A stretch of 12,810 nucleotides of DNA from JBNJDW01 sp051745265 (GTDB lineage: Bacteria; Pseudomonadota; Alphaproteobacteria; Micavibrionales; CSBR16-224): contig JBNJDW010000036.1 of NCBI GenBank assembly GCA_051745265.1, positions 1-12,810 on the forward strand, in the 5' to 3' direction. This document shows, in pieces, positions 1 through 7,252 of the stretch. The notes beneath the pieces were generated by a model. It did no database searches. It was given only the letters and a program-made list of their open reading frames with translations, and was not told the origin of the DNA. Made by a program: the position numbers and the translations under genes. Every line of letters begins with the position of its first letter. Position 1 is the stretch's first letter.

Positions 1-343
1 TATAACCGGATTTGAGCATTTCGATATAAAGCTGGGATGCGATGGTGTTCAGATCTTCGGGCGTGATCATGCCTGCAAAATGGTACATGATATCGCGCCA
101 GGTCCAGAAACTGTCATGGCTGCCGGTCGGCTTTTCGGTATGTCCGGCCATGGCCCGCTGAAAGGCATGCGAATGAATGTTGGCCATCCCCGGCAGGCAG
201 GGCCCGGCGAGCGTTTTGGCATCAGCAGGCGGTGTCTGCCCCGTTTCAACCGCAGTGATCCGGCCCTGATCATTGATGCGGAGGACGACATCCTCTGCCC
301 AGCCCGACTGTAATAGCGCCGTTTTGGCAAATAGAGTTTTCAT
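1..343 (-). CDS. hutF: Formimidoylglutamate deiminase (HutF), 5' part only
   Basis: HutF hydrolyses N-formimino-L-glutamate to N-formyl-L-glutamate and ammonia, the fourth step of the five-enzyme histidine degradation route, in the cytoplasm. Reading down from the ATG at 343-341 gives an open frame of 114 codons running off the left edge without a stop. The protein begins MKTLFAKTALLQSGWAEDVV, a typical HutF start. It has the amidohydrolase metal-binding segment GMANIHSHAFQRAM (about residues 57-70) and then DSFWTWRDIMY (about 81-91), which is diagnostic for HutF within the amidohydrolase superfamily. About three quarters of the usual protein of roughly 450 residues lies outside the window. 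No strong Shine-Dalgarno sequence precedes the ATG, and an in-frame stop lies a little upstream, so this start is favoured. It follows the two pilin-like genes on the same strand after 43 bases with no obvious terminator, so co-transcription is possible. Confidence 0.93.
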   Translation of the reverse strand, partial: MKTLFAKTALLQSGWAEDVVLRINDQGRITAVETGQTPPADAKTLAGPCLPGMANIHSHAFQRAMAGHTEKPTGSHDSFWTWRDIMYHFAGMITPEDLNTIASQLYIEMLKSGY

Positions 344-386
344 GATGACTATTCTAATCGAGTCAGTGGTTTTGATCTAATTAAAA

Positions 387-1091
387 TTACCGTCGTTTGA
401 AAATATGGATATAGTAATATGATCCGCTTGTCTCAACGCAGAGCGGTTCATAAGGAATGATCATACTCGAAAATCCTGTATCCACCGAAGGGGAATCAAT
501 TGTCCCATTCATACGGAGATCAACGCCTGTTCTGCCGGGTGAGTCTGTATTGGTAAAACTTGTGCTGGGGATATCTGTTGTATCTTGAAGCTGACGATTG
601 ATTTCACGGCAGATATCCTCCTGTACATAGAATACAGAAATATATTCATCGGCTTCTGCGGATCCGATATCATCAGATTCTATATAGACGCGCCGTGATG
701 ACCATCTCCATGCTACATTATTGCCGGGGTTTTCAGATCTGTAAGGTGTTGTGTCTAAGACCGGCAGGTTGAACTGTTCGTTAAAAATACCAACAGAGCG
801 ACAGGGGCTATAAGAATTCCCGCCTTTGTAACAGGTGCCGCTGTTGGTTTCAGCATCCGTATTTGGAAAAATCTGATCATAGCCACCGGTCAGATAGGCG
901 CGCTGGATGGTTGAATGCATCATCTGTACTTTTTGAACAAGCTCGGCAGCTTTAATCTGGACTTGCTCCCGATCAGTGGACCCACCACCGCGCCCCGATT
1001 GCGTGATCGCATAGGACAATGCTGCAAACAGCGCCACGGCGATCAAAATCAGGAACAGGGCGTTGCCATTATTATTGTTGCGTTTTGTCAT
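387..1091 (-). CDS. Pilin-like membrane-anchored protein, copy A
   Basis: No named family is recognised with certainty. The 234-residue product starts with a short polar, basic leader rich in Asn, then Gly9 and a hydrophobic helix (about residues 11-28). A Gly-rich turn and an amphipathic polar stretch (about 40-66) follow. This layout resembles type IV pilins and pseudopilins, where a prepilin peptidase cuts after the Gly, but the usual Glu at mature position 5 is absent (Leu here). The rest looks extracytoplasmic, with four Cys (87, 97, 161, 218) at nearly the same places as in the neighbouring paralog, which would allow two disulfides. The C-terminus is aromatic and basic. It lies 20 bases downstream of copy B, with a GGGGCGG ribosome-binding sequence in the gap, so the two are probably one transcript. 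A minor pilin, a pseudopilin or simply an anchored periplasmic protein are all possible. Confidence 0.72.
   Translation of the reverse strand: MTKRNNNNGNALFLILIAVALFAALSYAITQSGRGGGSTDREQVQIKAAELVQKVQMMHSTIQRAYLTGGYDQIFPNTDAETNSGTCYKGGNSYSPCRSVGIFNEQFNLPVLDTTPYRSENPGNNVAWRWSSRRVYIESDDIGSAEADEYISVFYVQEDICREINRQLQDTTDIPSTSFTNTDSPGRTGVDLRMNGTIDSPSVDTGFSSMIIPYEPLCVETSGSYYYIHIFKRR
750..1067. repeat. Direct repeat, copy 1 (5' half of pilin-like gene A)
   Basis: This segment aligns without gaps to 1475-1792 at an offset of 725 bases. Identical runs include 33 bases at 867-899 and about 31 bases around 1016-1046. It encodes the N-terminal half of copy A. It reflects duplication of a gene segment rather than a mobile element. 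Confidence 0.8.
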
Positions 1092-1111
1092 GATCCGCCC
1101 CTGTTTATGGT

Positions 1112-1819
1112 TTATTGCCGTCTAAGCACATGTATATAGGTGTAGCGCGGACCGGGTTCTTCAATGCAGCCGGGTTCAAAACCAATATCCAAAGCCTTGC
1201 TGCTGGCATTGGGAACGATGGCATCTATTGTACCATCTGCATTGCCGATGATCTTAGCCCGGCCGTATGTGCTGTTCGGCAGGTTCAAATCGGGTATAGT
1301 GGTGTCACCGTGAAGGTTGCGGTTTATTTCCTCGCAGAGTTCTTTGTCAAGCCAGTAGATAGCGATATATTCATCCGTTTCGGAGGATCCAAGATGAGAG
1401 CCGTTAATTAACACCTCCCGTGAAGACCAGATCCACATGATGTCATCGTCAGGGTCGTCGGTTCTATAGGCTGTCGTGTCCAAAACCGGAAGGTCGAATG
1501 CTTCATTAAAAATACCAATGGAGTGACAAGGGCTATAGGCATTTGAGCCTTCGTAACAGGTGCCACTATTGGTTTCGGCATCGCTATTTGTAAAAATCTG
1601 ATCATAGCCACCGGTCAGATAGGCCCGCTGGATAGTTGAATGCATCATTTGCACCTGCTGAATAAATGCCGCAGCCTTGATCTGGGCCTGTTCGCGGTCA
1701 GTGGACCCACCACCGCGCCCGGATTGCGTGACCGCATAAGACAATGCTGCAAACAGCGCCACGGCGATCAGGATCAGGAACAGGGCGTTGCCTTTGCTAT
1801 TAATGGCAAATATGCGCAT
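1112..1819 (-). CDS. Pilin-like membrane-anchored protein, copy B
   Basis: This is a 235-residue paralog of the next gene downstream. The leader MRIFAINSKG ends in Gly10 and is followed by the same hydrophobic helix (about 12-29) and the same Gly-rich and helical segment. From there to about residue 108 the two proteins are nearly identical; beyond that they diverge strongly, keeping the WSSR segment, the Cys-Glu-Ile-Asn-Arg region and the aromatic Tyr-Ile-His C-terminus. The four Cys (88, 98, 162, 218) match copy A. It is the first gene of a probable unit B-A-hutF and starts 120 bases from the hutI start, facing away from it. The ribosome-binding site (AAAGAG, about 10 bases before the ATG) is modest. 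The function is unknown. Type IV pilin-like assembly is inferred from the N-terminal architecture alone; no pilus assembly gene is nearby. Confidence 0.72.
   Translation of the reverse strand: MRIFAINSKGNALFLILIAVALFAALSYAVTQSGRGGGSTDREQAQIKAAAFIQQVQMMHSTIQRAYLTGGYDQIFTNSDAETNSGTCYEGSNAYSPCHSIGIFNEAFDLPVLDTTAYRTDDPDDDIMWIWSSREVLINGSHLGSSETDEYIAIYWLDKELCEEINRNLHGDTTIPDLNLPNSTYGRAKIIGNADGTIDAIVPNASSKALDIGFEPGCIEEPGPRYTYIHVLRRQ
1475..1792. repeat. Direct repeat, copy 2 (5' half of pilin-like gene B)
   Basis: Partner of 750-1067 at an offset of 725 bases, with the matching 33-base run at 1592-1624. The identity includes many synonymous positions, which points to recent duplication or gene conversion of this half only. 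The 3' halves of the two genes match poorly. Confidence 0.8.
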
Positions 1820-1939
1820 GATTATAAACTCTTTAAATAATATTGTAACATAACAATCGACTTTGATTTAAATGATCATCTTGACTGTTTGAGTCTGAAT
1901 ATAAACTATAGTATCGTATCCGTGAAGGGACGATTTATA
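1820..1939. promoter_or_regulatory. Divergent promoter region, pilin-like genes / hutI
   Basis: A/T-rich spacer between divergent genes. On the plus strand, TTGACT (1881-1886) and TATAGT (1907-1912) resemble -35 and -10 boxes, but their spacing is 20 bases. TTGAGT (1889-1894) and TATCGT (1912-1917) are an alternative pair with 17-base spacing and weaker boxes. On the minus strand, TACAAT (1847-1842) could be a -10 box for the pilin-like genes. It overlaps an inverted repeat ATTGT-N6-ACAAT (1842-1857), a possible operator. A GAAGGGA sequence at 1924-1930 is the hutI ribosome-binding site. These are assignments by eye. Confidence 0.4.
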
Positions 1940-3172
1940 ATGTGGGACATCGTTTGGATAAACGCCCGGGTTGCACCGCTGACCGCAAAGGCACCGGCGG
2001 CTGTGATCAAAAACGGGGCGATTGCGGTCAAGGATGGCAGGATTGCCTGGCTGGGGCCAGAAACTAAATTGCCCGATCCGGTCGAAAATTGTGCCCGGCG
2101 GATCGAAGATGCCGGAAACTGTTTCATCTTACCGGGTCTGATTGATTGTCATACCCATCTGGTCTATGGCGGCAGCCGGGCGGCAGAATTTGATAAACTG
2201 CTCAATGGCATGTCCTATGCCGAAATTGCTGCGGCGGGCGGCGGTATTCTGTCAACCGTGACCGCAACGCGCGCCGCTGATGAAGATACGCTTTATGATC
2301 AGGCCGCCGGCAGGTTGCGGGCATTGATGCATGGCGGGGTGACAGCGCTGGAGATCAAATCAGGCTATGGCCTGGATACTGAAAATGAGGCCAAAATGCT
2401 GCGCGTGGCCACCCGCCTCCGCGATGATTTTGGCATTATCGTCCAGCGCAGTTTTTTGGGCGCGCATGCCTTGCCGCCCGAATATAAAACCCGCGCTGAT
2501 GATTATATCACCCTGATTGTTGACGAGATGCTGCCGCAGCTGGCCGCGGAAGGGTTGATTGATGCCGTCGATGGTTTTTGCGAGAAAATCGGTTTCAGCC
2601 GCGCGCAGATGGAACGTATTTTTCAAAAAGCGGCGGATTTAAACCTGCCGTTAAAACTGCATGCCGAACAATTATCCGACCAAAAAGGCGCGCAGCTGGC
2701 CGCCGAATACAAGGCCCTGTCAGCCGATCATCTGGAATATATTGAGGAAGCCGATATCAAGGCGATGGCCGAGGCCGGTATGGTCGCGGTTTTATTGCCG
2801 GGGGCGTTTTATTTTCTGCGTGAAACCAAAAAGCCGCCGATTGAGCTGTTCCGAAAATATCAGGTGCCGATGGCGATTTCGACCGATTGCAATCCCGGTA
2901 GCTCGCCTGCGACATCGATACCGCTGATGATGAATATGGGCTGTGTTTTCTTTCGCATGACGCCGATGGAAACATTGACCGGGGTGACGATCAATGCCGC
3001 CAAAGCCCTTGGCAAGTCTGATCAGATCGGCAGTCTGGAAATTGGCAAGCGGGCCGATTTTGCCCTGTTCGATATCAGTGAACTGGCCGAGCTCAGCTAT
3101 AAAATCGGCAGTGATGCCGCCTGTCTGGGCACAGTGATTAACGGTGCCTTTTACCCTAGGCCGTCCGATTAA
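1940..3172 (+). CDS. hutI: Imidazolonepropionase (HutI)
   Basis: HutI hydrolyses 4-imidazolone-5-propanoate to N-formimino-L-glutamate, the third step of histidine degradation; it is a cytoplasmic, metal-dependent amidohydrolase. The protein from the ATG at 1940 is 410 residues, normal for the family. The metal-binding HTH follows LPGLIDC (His71 and His73), then come the substrate-loop segment EIKSGYGL (about 138-145), FLGAHALPPEY (172-182), KLHAEQLSD with His241, HLEY, and STDCNPGSSPATS with metal ligand Asp316. The frame is open back to a TTG at 1889, but that would add 17 untypical residues and lie inside the likely promoter; the ATG at 1940 has a good GAAGGGA site 9 bases upstream. It is the only hut gene here on the plus strand, and its 3' end overlaps the convergent hutG by 17 bases. 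Confidence 0.96.
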   Translation: MWDIVWINARVAPLTAKAPAAVIKNGAIAVKDGRIAWLGPETKLPDPVENCARRIEDAGNCFILPGLIDCHTHLVYGGSRAAEFDKLLNGMSYAEIAAAGGGILSTVTATRAADEDTLYDQAAGRLRALMHGGVTALEIKSGYGLDTENEAKMLRVATRLRDDFGIIVQRSFLGAHALPPEYKTRADDYITLIVDEMLPQLAAEGLIDAVDGFCEKIGFSRAQMERIFQKAADLNLPLKLHAEQLSDQKGAQLAAEYKALSADHLEYIEEADIKAMAEAGMVAVLLPGAFYFLRETKKPPIELFRKYQVPMAISTDCNPGSSPATSIPLMMNMGCVFFRMTPMETLTGVTINAAKALGKSDQIGSLEIGKRADFALFDISELAELSYKIGSDAACLGTVINGAFYPRPSD

Positions 3173-3938
3173 GCCAGCGGATGATTGCGGTTAAGGGTTT
3201 TTGCAGAATTTCAGCCTTGGCCGGATCATAATCAAAGGGCGGCATTTCCATCATATAATTGCGGGCGCTTAATTCCATCTGCAGGGCATGGATATGTCGG
3301 TCCGGCTGGCCGTAATGACGGGTGATATAGCCGCCGACAAAGCGGCCATTCACGGCGGTGGAAAAATCACTTTTGTCCATGATCTGGGCCACGCCGCGTT
3401 CAATCTGCGGCGCGCAGCTGGTGCCATTGGCGGTGCCAAGATTAAGGTCGGGCAAGACACCGTCGAACAGGCGCGGCACTTCCGAGACAATCGAATGGGC
3501 ATCATAAAGAATGGCATAGCCGAATTTATCACGCAGGCGCGACAGCTCGGCGGTCAGCGCGTCATGATAGGGCTGCCAGTATTGCTCGGCGCGGTTTTGC
3601 ATTTCAAGGGCATCGGGTGCCTGATCACGTTGGTACAGATCAAATCCGGCAAAATTCTGTAAGGGCACAAATCCGGTTTTCGCCTGCCCGGGATAGAGGT
3701 CTTCATCCGCGGGCGAGCGGTTAAGATCCACAACATAACGCGAATGTGTTGCCACCAGCATGCCCGCGCCCAGATCTTGGGCAAAGCCGTAAAGCTTATC
3801 AACATGCCAGTCGGTATCGGGTAGAGTGCGCCCCAGCATACCCATGCGTTCCCGAATATCATCAGGCAGATGGGTCCCGGCATGCGGCACCGAAATCAGC
3901 AGCGGCGTTTCACCGCGATGGAGTTCATAACTTTCCAT
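3156..3938 (-). CDS. hutG: N-formylglutamate deformylase (HutG)
   Basis: HutG hydrolyses N-formyl-L-glutamate to L-glutamate and formate, the last step of the HutF-dependent route. The product is 260 residues and belongs to the N-formylglutamate amidohydrolase (FGase) family. Visible motifs are LLISVPHAGTHLPDD near the N-terminus, DTDWHVDKLY, THSRYVVDLNRSPADEDLYPG, the LYDAHSI segment and RHIHALQMELS near the C-terminus. These carry the His, Asp and Glu residues expected at the metal site. The ATG at 3938-3936 gives a normal HutG start; a longer frame from 4058 would only add sequence overlapping hutH and looks unlike the family. The chosen start overlaps the 3' end of hutH by 14 bases, and its ribosome-binding site is weak, suggesting translational coupling. 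Its stop lies inside the convergent hutI gene. Confidence 0.95.
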   Translation of the reverse strand: MESYELHRGETPLLISVPHAGTHLPDDIRERMGMLGRTLPDTDWHVDKLYGFAQDLGAGMLVATHSRYVVDLNRSPADEDLYPGQAKTGFVPLQNFAGFDLYQRDQAPDALEMQNRAEQYWQPYHDALTAELSRLRDKFGYAILYDAHSIVSEVPRLFDGVLPDLNLGTANGTSCAPQIERGVAQIMDKSDFSTAVNGRFVGGYITRHYGQPDRHIHALQMELSARNYMMEMPPFDYDPAKAEILQKPLTAIIRWLNRTA

Positions 3939-5472
3939 GATCACCAGAGGGTAGCAGAGTGTCAGGGATAAAATCAATAAAACGCCCTTCCTTGACCAGC
4001 CGTTCGGCGCGGCGGATATCGGGGGCGAAATAATGATCACGTTCATACGGATCGACATGTTCGCGGATCAGGCTGATGACTTTTTGTAAGGCCGGGGCGG
4101 TTTTCAGCGGTGCGTGGAATTCAACGCCCTGCGCGGCGGCCAGTAATTCAATACCGATAATATTGCAGGTGTTAAAGGCCATATCACCCAGCCGCCGCGC
4201 GCCATGGGTGGCCATAGAGACATGGTCCTCCTGATTGGCTGAAGTCGGCAGACTATCGACCGAGGCCGGATGGGCGAGCATTTTATTTTCACTGGCCAGC
4301 GCCGCGGCGGTGACATGAGCAATCATAAACCCCGAATTGGCTCCGGCATCCTTAACCAGAAACGGCGGCAGGCCGGAGATTTTGGGATCAATCAGCATGG
4401 CAATCCGTCGTTCACTGATCGCGCCGATCTCGGCAATGACCAGCGCCAGCGCATCAGCGGCCAGCGCCACAGGCTCGGCATGGAAATTACCGCCGGACAG
4501 GACGGTATCACTGTCGGCAAAAATCAGCGGGTTATCGGTCACCGCATTGGCCTCGCGTTCAAAAATATCGGCGGCATAGCGCATCTGATCAAGACAGGCG
4601 CCCATGACCTGCGGCTGACAGCGCAGCGAATAGGGGTCCTGAACCTTGTCATCATCAACGCGGTGTGATTCACGGATTTCACTGTTTTCGAGCAAATGCA
4701 GATACAGTTCAGCAATTTCAATCTGGCCCTGCTGCCGACGGATTTTATGAATCGCCGGATCAAACGGGGCCGAGCTGCCCTTGGCGGCATCCACCGAAAG
4801 GGCCCCGGCCACAAGCGCGGCGGCATAGGCGTTTTCCGCCTTGAACAACCCATAGAGCGCCAGCGCCGTTGACACCTGCGTACCGTTCAGCAAGGCAAGG
4901 CCTTCCTTGGGCGCAAGCTCGAAGGTTGTCCAGCCAAGATCACCGGCAATGTCTTTGACCAGATGAAATTCACCTTTGATCCGCACGCGGCCAATGCCCA
5001 GCAAAGGCAAAGACATATGGGCCAGCGGTGCCAGATCGCCCGAGGCGCCGACCGAGCCTTTTTCAGGAATGCAGGGATAGATTTCTTCATTATAAAGCAT
5101 GATCAGAAAATCAAGCACGCTGCGGCGAATACCGGAATAGCCCTGGGCCAGCGCATTGATTTTCAACAGCAAAATCAGCCGGACGACTTCATCTTTCAGA
5201 AAACGGCCGACACCGGTGGCATGGGACAGGACCAGATTGCGCTGCAATGCGGCGGTTTTATCGGCGGCGATGGGAATTTTGGCCAGTTCGCCAAAGCCGG
5301 TATTGATGCCATAGACAGTTTGCCCGCTATCGACAATATCATTGACGATCTGCTCGCTCTTGGCCATGGCCTCATAGGCGGCCGGGTCCAGTTCAATCGG
5401 CGTGTGATCGCTGGCAAGACGGCGCAGATCGGCCAGAGTAAGCGTGCCGGGTTTAAGAATAAATACTGACAT
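3925..5472 (-). CDS. hutH: Histidine ammonia-lyase (HutH)
   Basis: HutH deaminates L-histidine to trans-urocanate and ammonia, the entry step of the pathway, as a cytoplasmic tetramer using the self-made MIO electrophile. The 515-residue product has normal length. The MIO triad Ala-Ser-Gly is at 143-145 within GSVGASGDLAPLAHM. Also present are the catalytic Tyr54 segment VYGINTGFGELA, the SHATG histidine (84), LLNGTQVSTALAL, the QDPYSLRCQPQVMG signature, NPLIF and SGGNFHAEPVALAAD. HutH rather than phenylalanine or tyrosine ammonia-lyase is supported by SHATG (His84) and by the hut context. It starts 2 bases after the hutU stop, with an AGGA site inside the hutU 3' end, and is overlapped by hutG, so hutU-hutH-hutG form one operon. 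Confidence 0.97.
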   Translation of the reverse strand: MSVFILKPGTLTLADLRRLASDHTPIELDPAAYEAMAKSEQIVNDIVDSGQTVYGINTGFGELAKIPIAADKTAALQRNLVLSHATGVGRFLKDEVVRLILLLKINALAQGYSGIRRSVLDFLIMLYNEEIYPCIPEKGSVGASGDLAPLAHMSLPLLGIGRVRIKGEFHLVKDIAGDLGWTTFELAPKEGLALLNGTQVSTALALYGLFKAENAYAAALVAGALSVDAAKGSSAPFDPAIHKIRRQQGQIEIAELYLHLLENSEIRESHRVDDDKVQDPYSLRCQPQVMGACLDQMRYAADIFEREANAVTDNPLIFADSDTVLSGGNFHAEPVALAADALALVIAEIGAISERRIAMLIDPKISGLPPFLVKDAGANSGFMIAHVTAAALASENKMLAHPASVDSLPTSANQEDHVSMATHGARRLGDMAFNTCNIIGIELLAAAQGVEFHAPLKTAPALQKVISLIREHVDPYERDHYFAPDIRRAERLVKEGRFIDFIPDTLLPSGDHGKL

Positions 5473-5474
5473 GG

Positions 5475-7169
5475 TTAATCCTGCTCAATCATCGGAAGGT
5501 TAAGGCCCTTTTCATGGGCGCAGTCAATGGCGCTGTCATAACCGGCATCGGCATGACGCATGACGCCGGTCGCCGGATCATTGGTCAGCACCCGTTCCAG
5601 TCGGCGGGCGGCATCATCCGTGCCATCAGCAACGATGACCATACCCGAATGCTGGGAATAGCCCATGCCTACCCCGCCGCCGTGATGGAGCGAGACCCAG
5701 GTCGCGCCGCTGGCGGTATTTAACAGCGCGTTCAATAATGGCCAGTCCGACACAGCATCGCTGCCGTCTTTCATGCCTTCGGTTTCGCGGTTGGGGCTGG
5801 CAACCGAGCCGCTGTCAAGATGATCGCGGCCAATGACCACCGGCGCCGAAAGCTCGCCATTTTTGACCATTTCGTTAAAGGCAAGACCCAGCCGCGCCCG
5901 ATCGCCCAGCCCAACCCAGCAGATCCGCGCCGGCAGCCCCTGAAAGGCAATGCGTTCACGCGCCATATCCAGCCAGTTATGCAGATGTTTGTCATCGGGC
6001 AGCAGTTCCTTGACCTTTTGGTCGGTCTTGTAAATATCTTCTGGATCACCGGACAGCGCCGCCCAGCGGAACGGGCCGATCCCCCGGCAGAACAGCGGGC
6101 GGATATAGGCGGGGACAAAGCCCGGAAAGTCAAAAGCGTTTTTGATACCTTCATCAAAAGCTTCCTGACGGATATTATTGCCGTAATCAACGGTGGGAAT
6201 GCCTAAAGCCTGTAGATCAAGCATCGCCTGGACATGGATAGCAATCGATTTGCGTGCTTCCGCGCTGACGGTTTTGGGATCTTGGCGGCGTTTCTGTTCG
6301 GCCTCCGCCCAGCTCCAACCGACGGGCAGGTATCCGTTCAGCGGGTCATGGGCGCTGGTCTGGTCGGTGACCATATCCGGGCGGCAGCGCGGACCGGTCT
6401 TGGCCCGGCGGGCGATTTCAGGAACGATTTCAGCGGCGTTGCCCAGCAGACCTACGGAGACAGCTTTGCCATCTTTTTTGGCGCGTTCAAGAATATCCAG
6501 CGCCTCATCCAGTGTTGCGGCTTTATGATCGAGATAGCGGGTTTCAAGCCGCCGTTCAATGCGGCTGGCCTGACATTCAATGGCCAGCATGGAGGCGCCT
6601 GCCATGGTCGAGGCCAGCGGCTGGGCGCCGCCCATACCGCCAAGCCCGGCGGTCAGAATCCATTTGCCGGACAGATCGCCGTCAAAATGCTGGCGGCCCA
6701 TTTCGACAAAGGTTTCATAGGTGCCCTGAACGATGCCTTGCGATCCGATATAAATCCACGATCCGGCGGTCATCTGGCCGTACATCATCAGCCCCTTGGC
6801 ATCAAGGTCGCGGAAATGATCCCAATTCGCCCAATGCGGCACCAGATTGGAATTGGCGATCAGCACGCGGGGGGCGTCTTTATGGGTCTGAAAAACACCG
6901 ACCGGTTTGCCCGATTGAACCAGCAGGGTTTCGTTATCCTCCAGATTTTGCAGGCTTTCAACGATTTTATCATAGCAGGCCCAGTTGCGCGCCGCCCGGC
7001 CGATACCGCCATAGACCACCAGTTCATCGGGGTTTTCGGCAACATCGGGATCAAGATTGTTCATCAGCATCCGCAGCGGCGCTTCGGTCTGCCAGCTTTT
7101 TGCGCTGAGGTCGGTGCCGGTCGGGGCGTGAATATCCTGATGGTTTTTTAAGGCGCGATCGGTGCTCAT
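5475..7169 (-). CDS. hutU: Urocanate hydratase (HutU)
   Basis: HutU converts urocanate to 4-imidazolone-5-propanoate, the second step, using tightly bound NAD+ as an electrophile. The protein from the ATG at 7169 is 564 residues, as expected. It shows VVYGGIGRAARNW (51-63), the Gly-rich NAD-binding segment TAGLGGMGGAQ (173-183), TDQTSAHDPLNGY (268-280), RPLFCRGIGPFRWA (357-370), the ICWVGLGDR segment with the conserved Cys417, and the urocanase signature region DHLDSGSVASPNRETEG. An upstream in-frame start at 7229 would add 20 untypical residues. The 7169 ATG is preceded by AGGAAG at 8 bases' spacing and fits other HutU proteins. It is first in hutU-hutH-hutG and lies 83 bases downstream of the ASRT-family gene on the same strand; that gap holds an inverted repeat that may be an operator. 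Confidence 0.97.
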   Translation of the reverse strand: MSTDRALKNHQDIHAPTGTDLSAKSWQTEAPLRMLMNNLDPDVAENPDELVVYGGIGRAARNWACYDKIVESLQNLEDNETLLVQSGKPVGVFQTHKDAPRVLIANSNLVPHWANWDHFRDLDAKGLMMYGQMTAGSWIYIGSQGIVQGTYETFVEMGRQHFDGDLSGKWILTAGLGGMGGAQPLASTMAGASMLAIECQASRIERRLETRYLDHKAATLDEALDILERAKKDGKAVSVGLLGNAAEIVPEIARRAKTGPRCRPDMVTDQTSAHDPLNGYLPVGWSWAEAEQKRRQDPKTVSAEARKSIAIHVQAMLDLQALGIPTVDYGNNIRQEAFDEGIKNAFDFPGFVPAYIRPLFCRGIGPFRWAALSGDPEDIYKTDQKVKELLPDDKHLHNWLDMARERIAFQGLPARICWVGLGDRARLGLAFNEMVKNGELSAPVVIGRDHLDSGSVASPNRETEGMKDGSDAVSDWPLLNALLNTASGATWVSLHHGGGVGMGYSQHSGMVIVADGTDDAARRLERVLTNDPATGVMRHADAGYDSAIDCAHEKGLNLPMIEQD

Positions 7170-7252
7170 GCTCTGGTCTTCCTGTTTATGTTGTGGCGAT
7201 AAGCTTACAACAGGATAACGCGCTTTCAAATACTAAAACCGCTGTGCAAAGC
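7170..7252 (-). promoter_or_regulatory. Leader region of hutU with inverted repeat (possible operator)
   Basis: The 83-base gap in front of hutU contains a perfect inverted repeat, TGTTGT-N12-ACAACA, at 7189-7212. It lies just before the AGGAAG ribosome-binding site. A -35-like TTGAAA is at 7229-7224 (minus strand), but the -10 box at proper spacing (about TAAGCT) is poor. No terminator with a T run follows the ASRT-family stop, so transcription from upstream may continue into hutU. The consensus I recall for the HutC operator (TGTATATACA core) is not present. The regulator and the exact start are unknown. Confidence 0.35.

Noticed and set aside
1072..1086. ATT-type trinucleotide run encoding four Asn near the start of copy A
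   Set aside because: It is only a short run, partly broken by a synonymous change, so phase variation by slippage is unlikely; a 3-base unit would not shift the frame.
1889..1939. TTG start for hutI giving a 427-residue protein
   Set aside because: The extra 17 residues do not fit HutI, the TTG lies within the likely promoter, and the ATG at 1940 has a good ribosome-binding site.
3939..4058. Longer hutG frame starting at 4058
   Set aside because: The added 40 residues are wholly inside hutH, look unlike the family, and the ATG at 3938 gives a canonical N-terminus.
6234..7151. Long plus-strand open frame of 305 codons opposite hutU
   Set aside because: It is antisense to a clear urocanase gene, its translation matches no known family, and such shadows are expected in this codon usage.
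7170..7229. Upstream in-frame start for hutU at 7229
   Set aside because: It adds 20 residues not seen in urocanases, while the ATG at 7169 has a good AGGAAG site.
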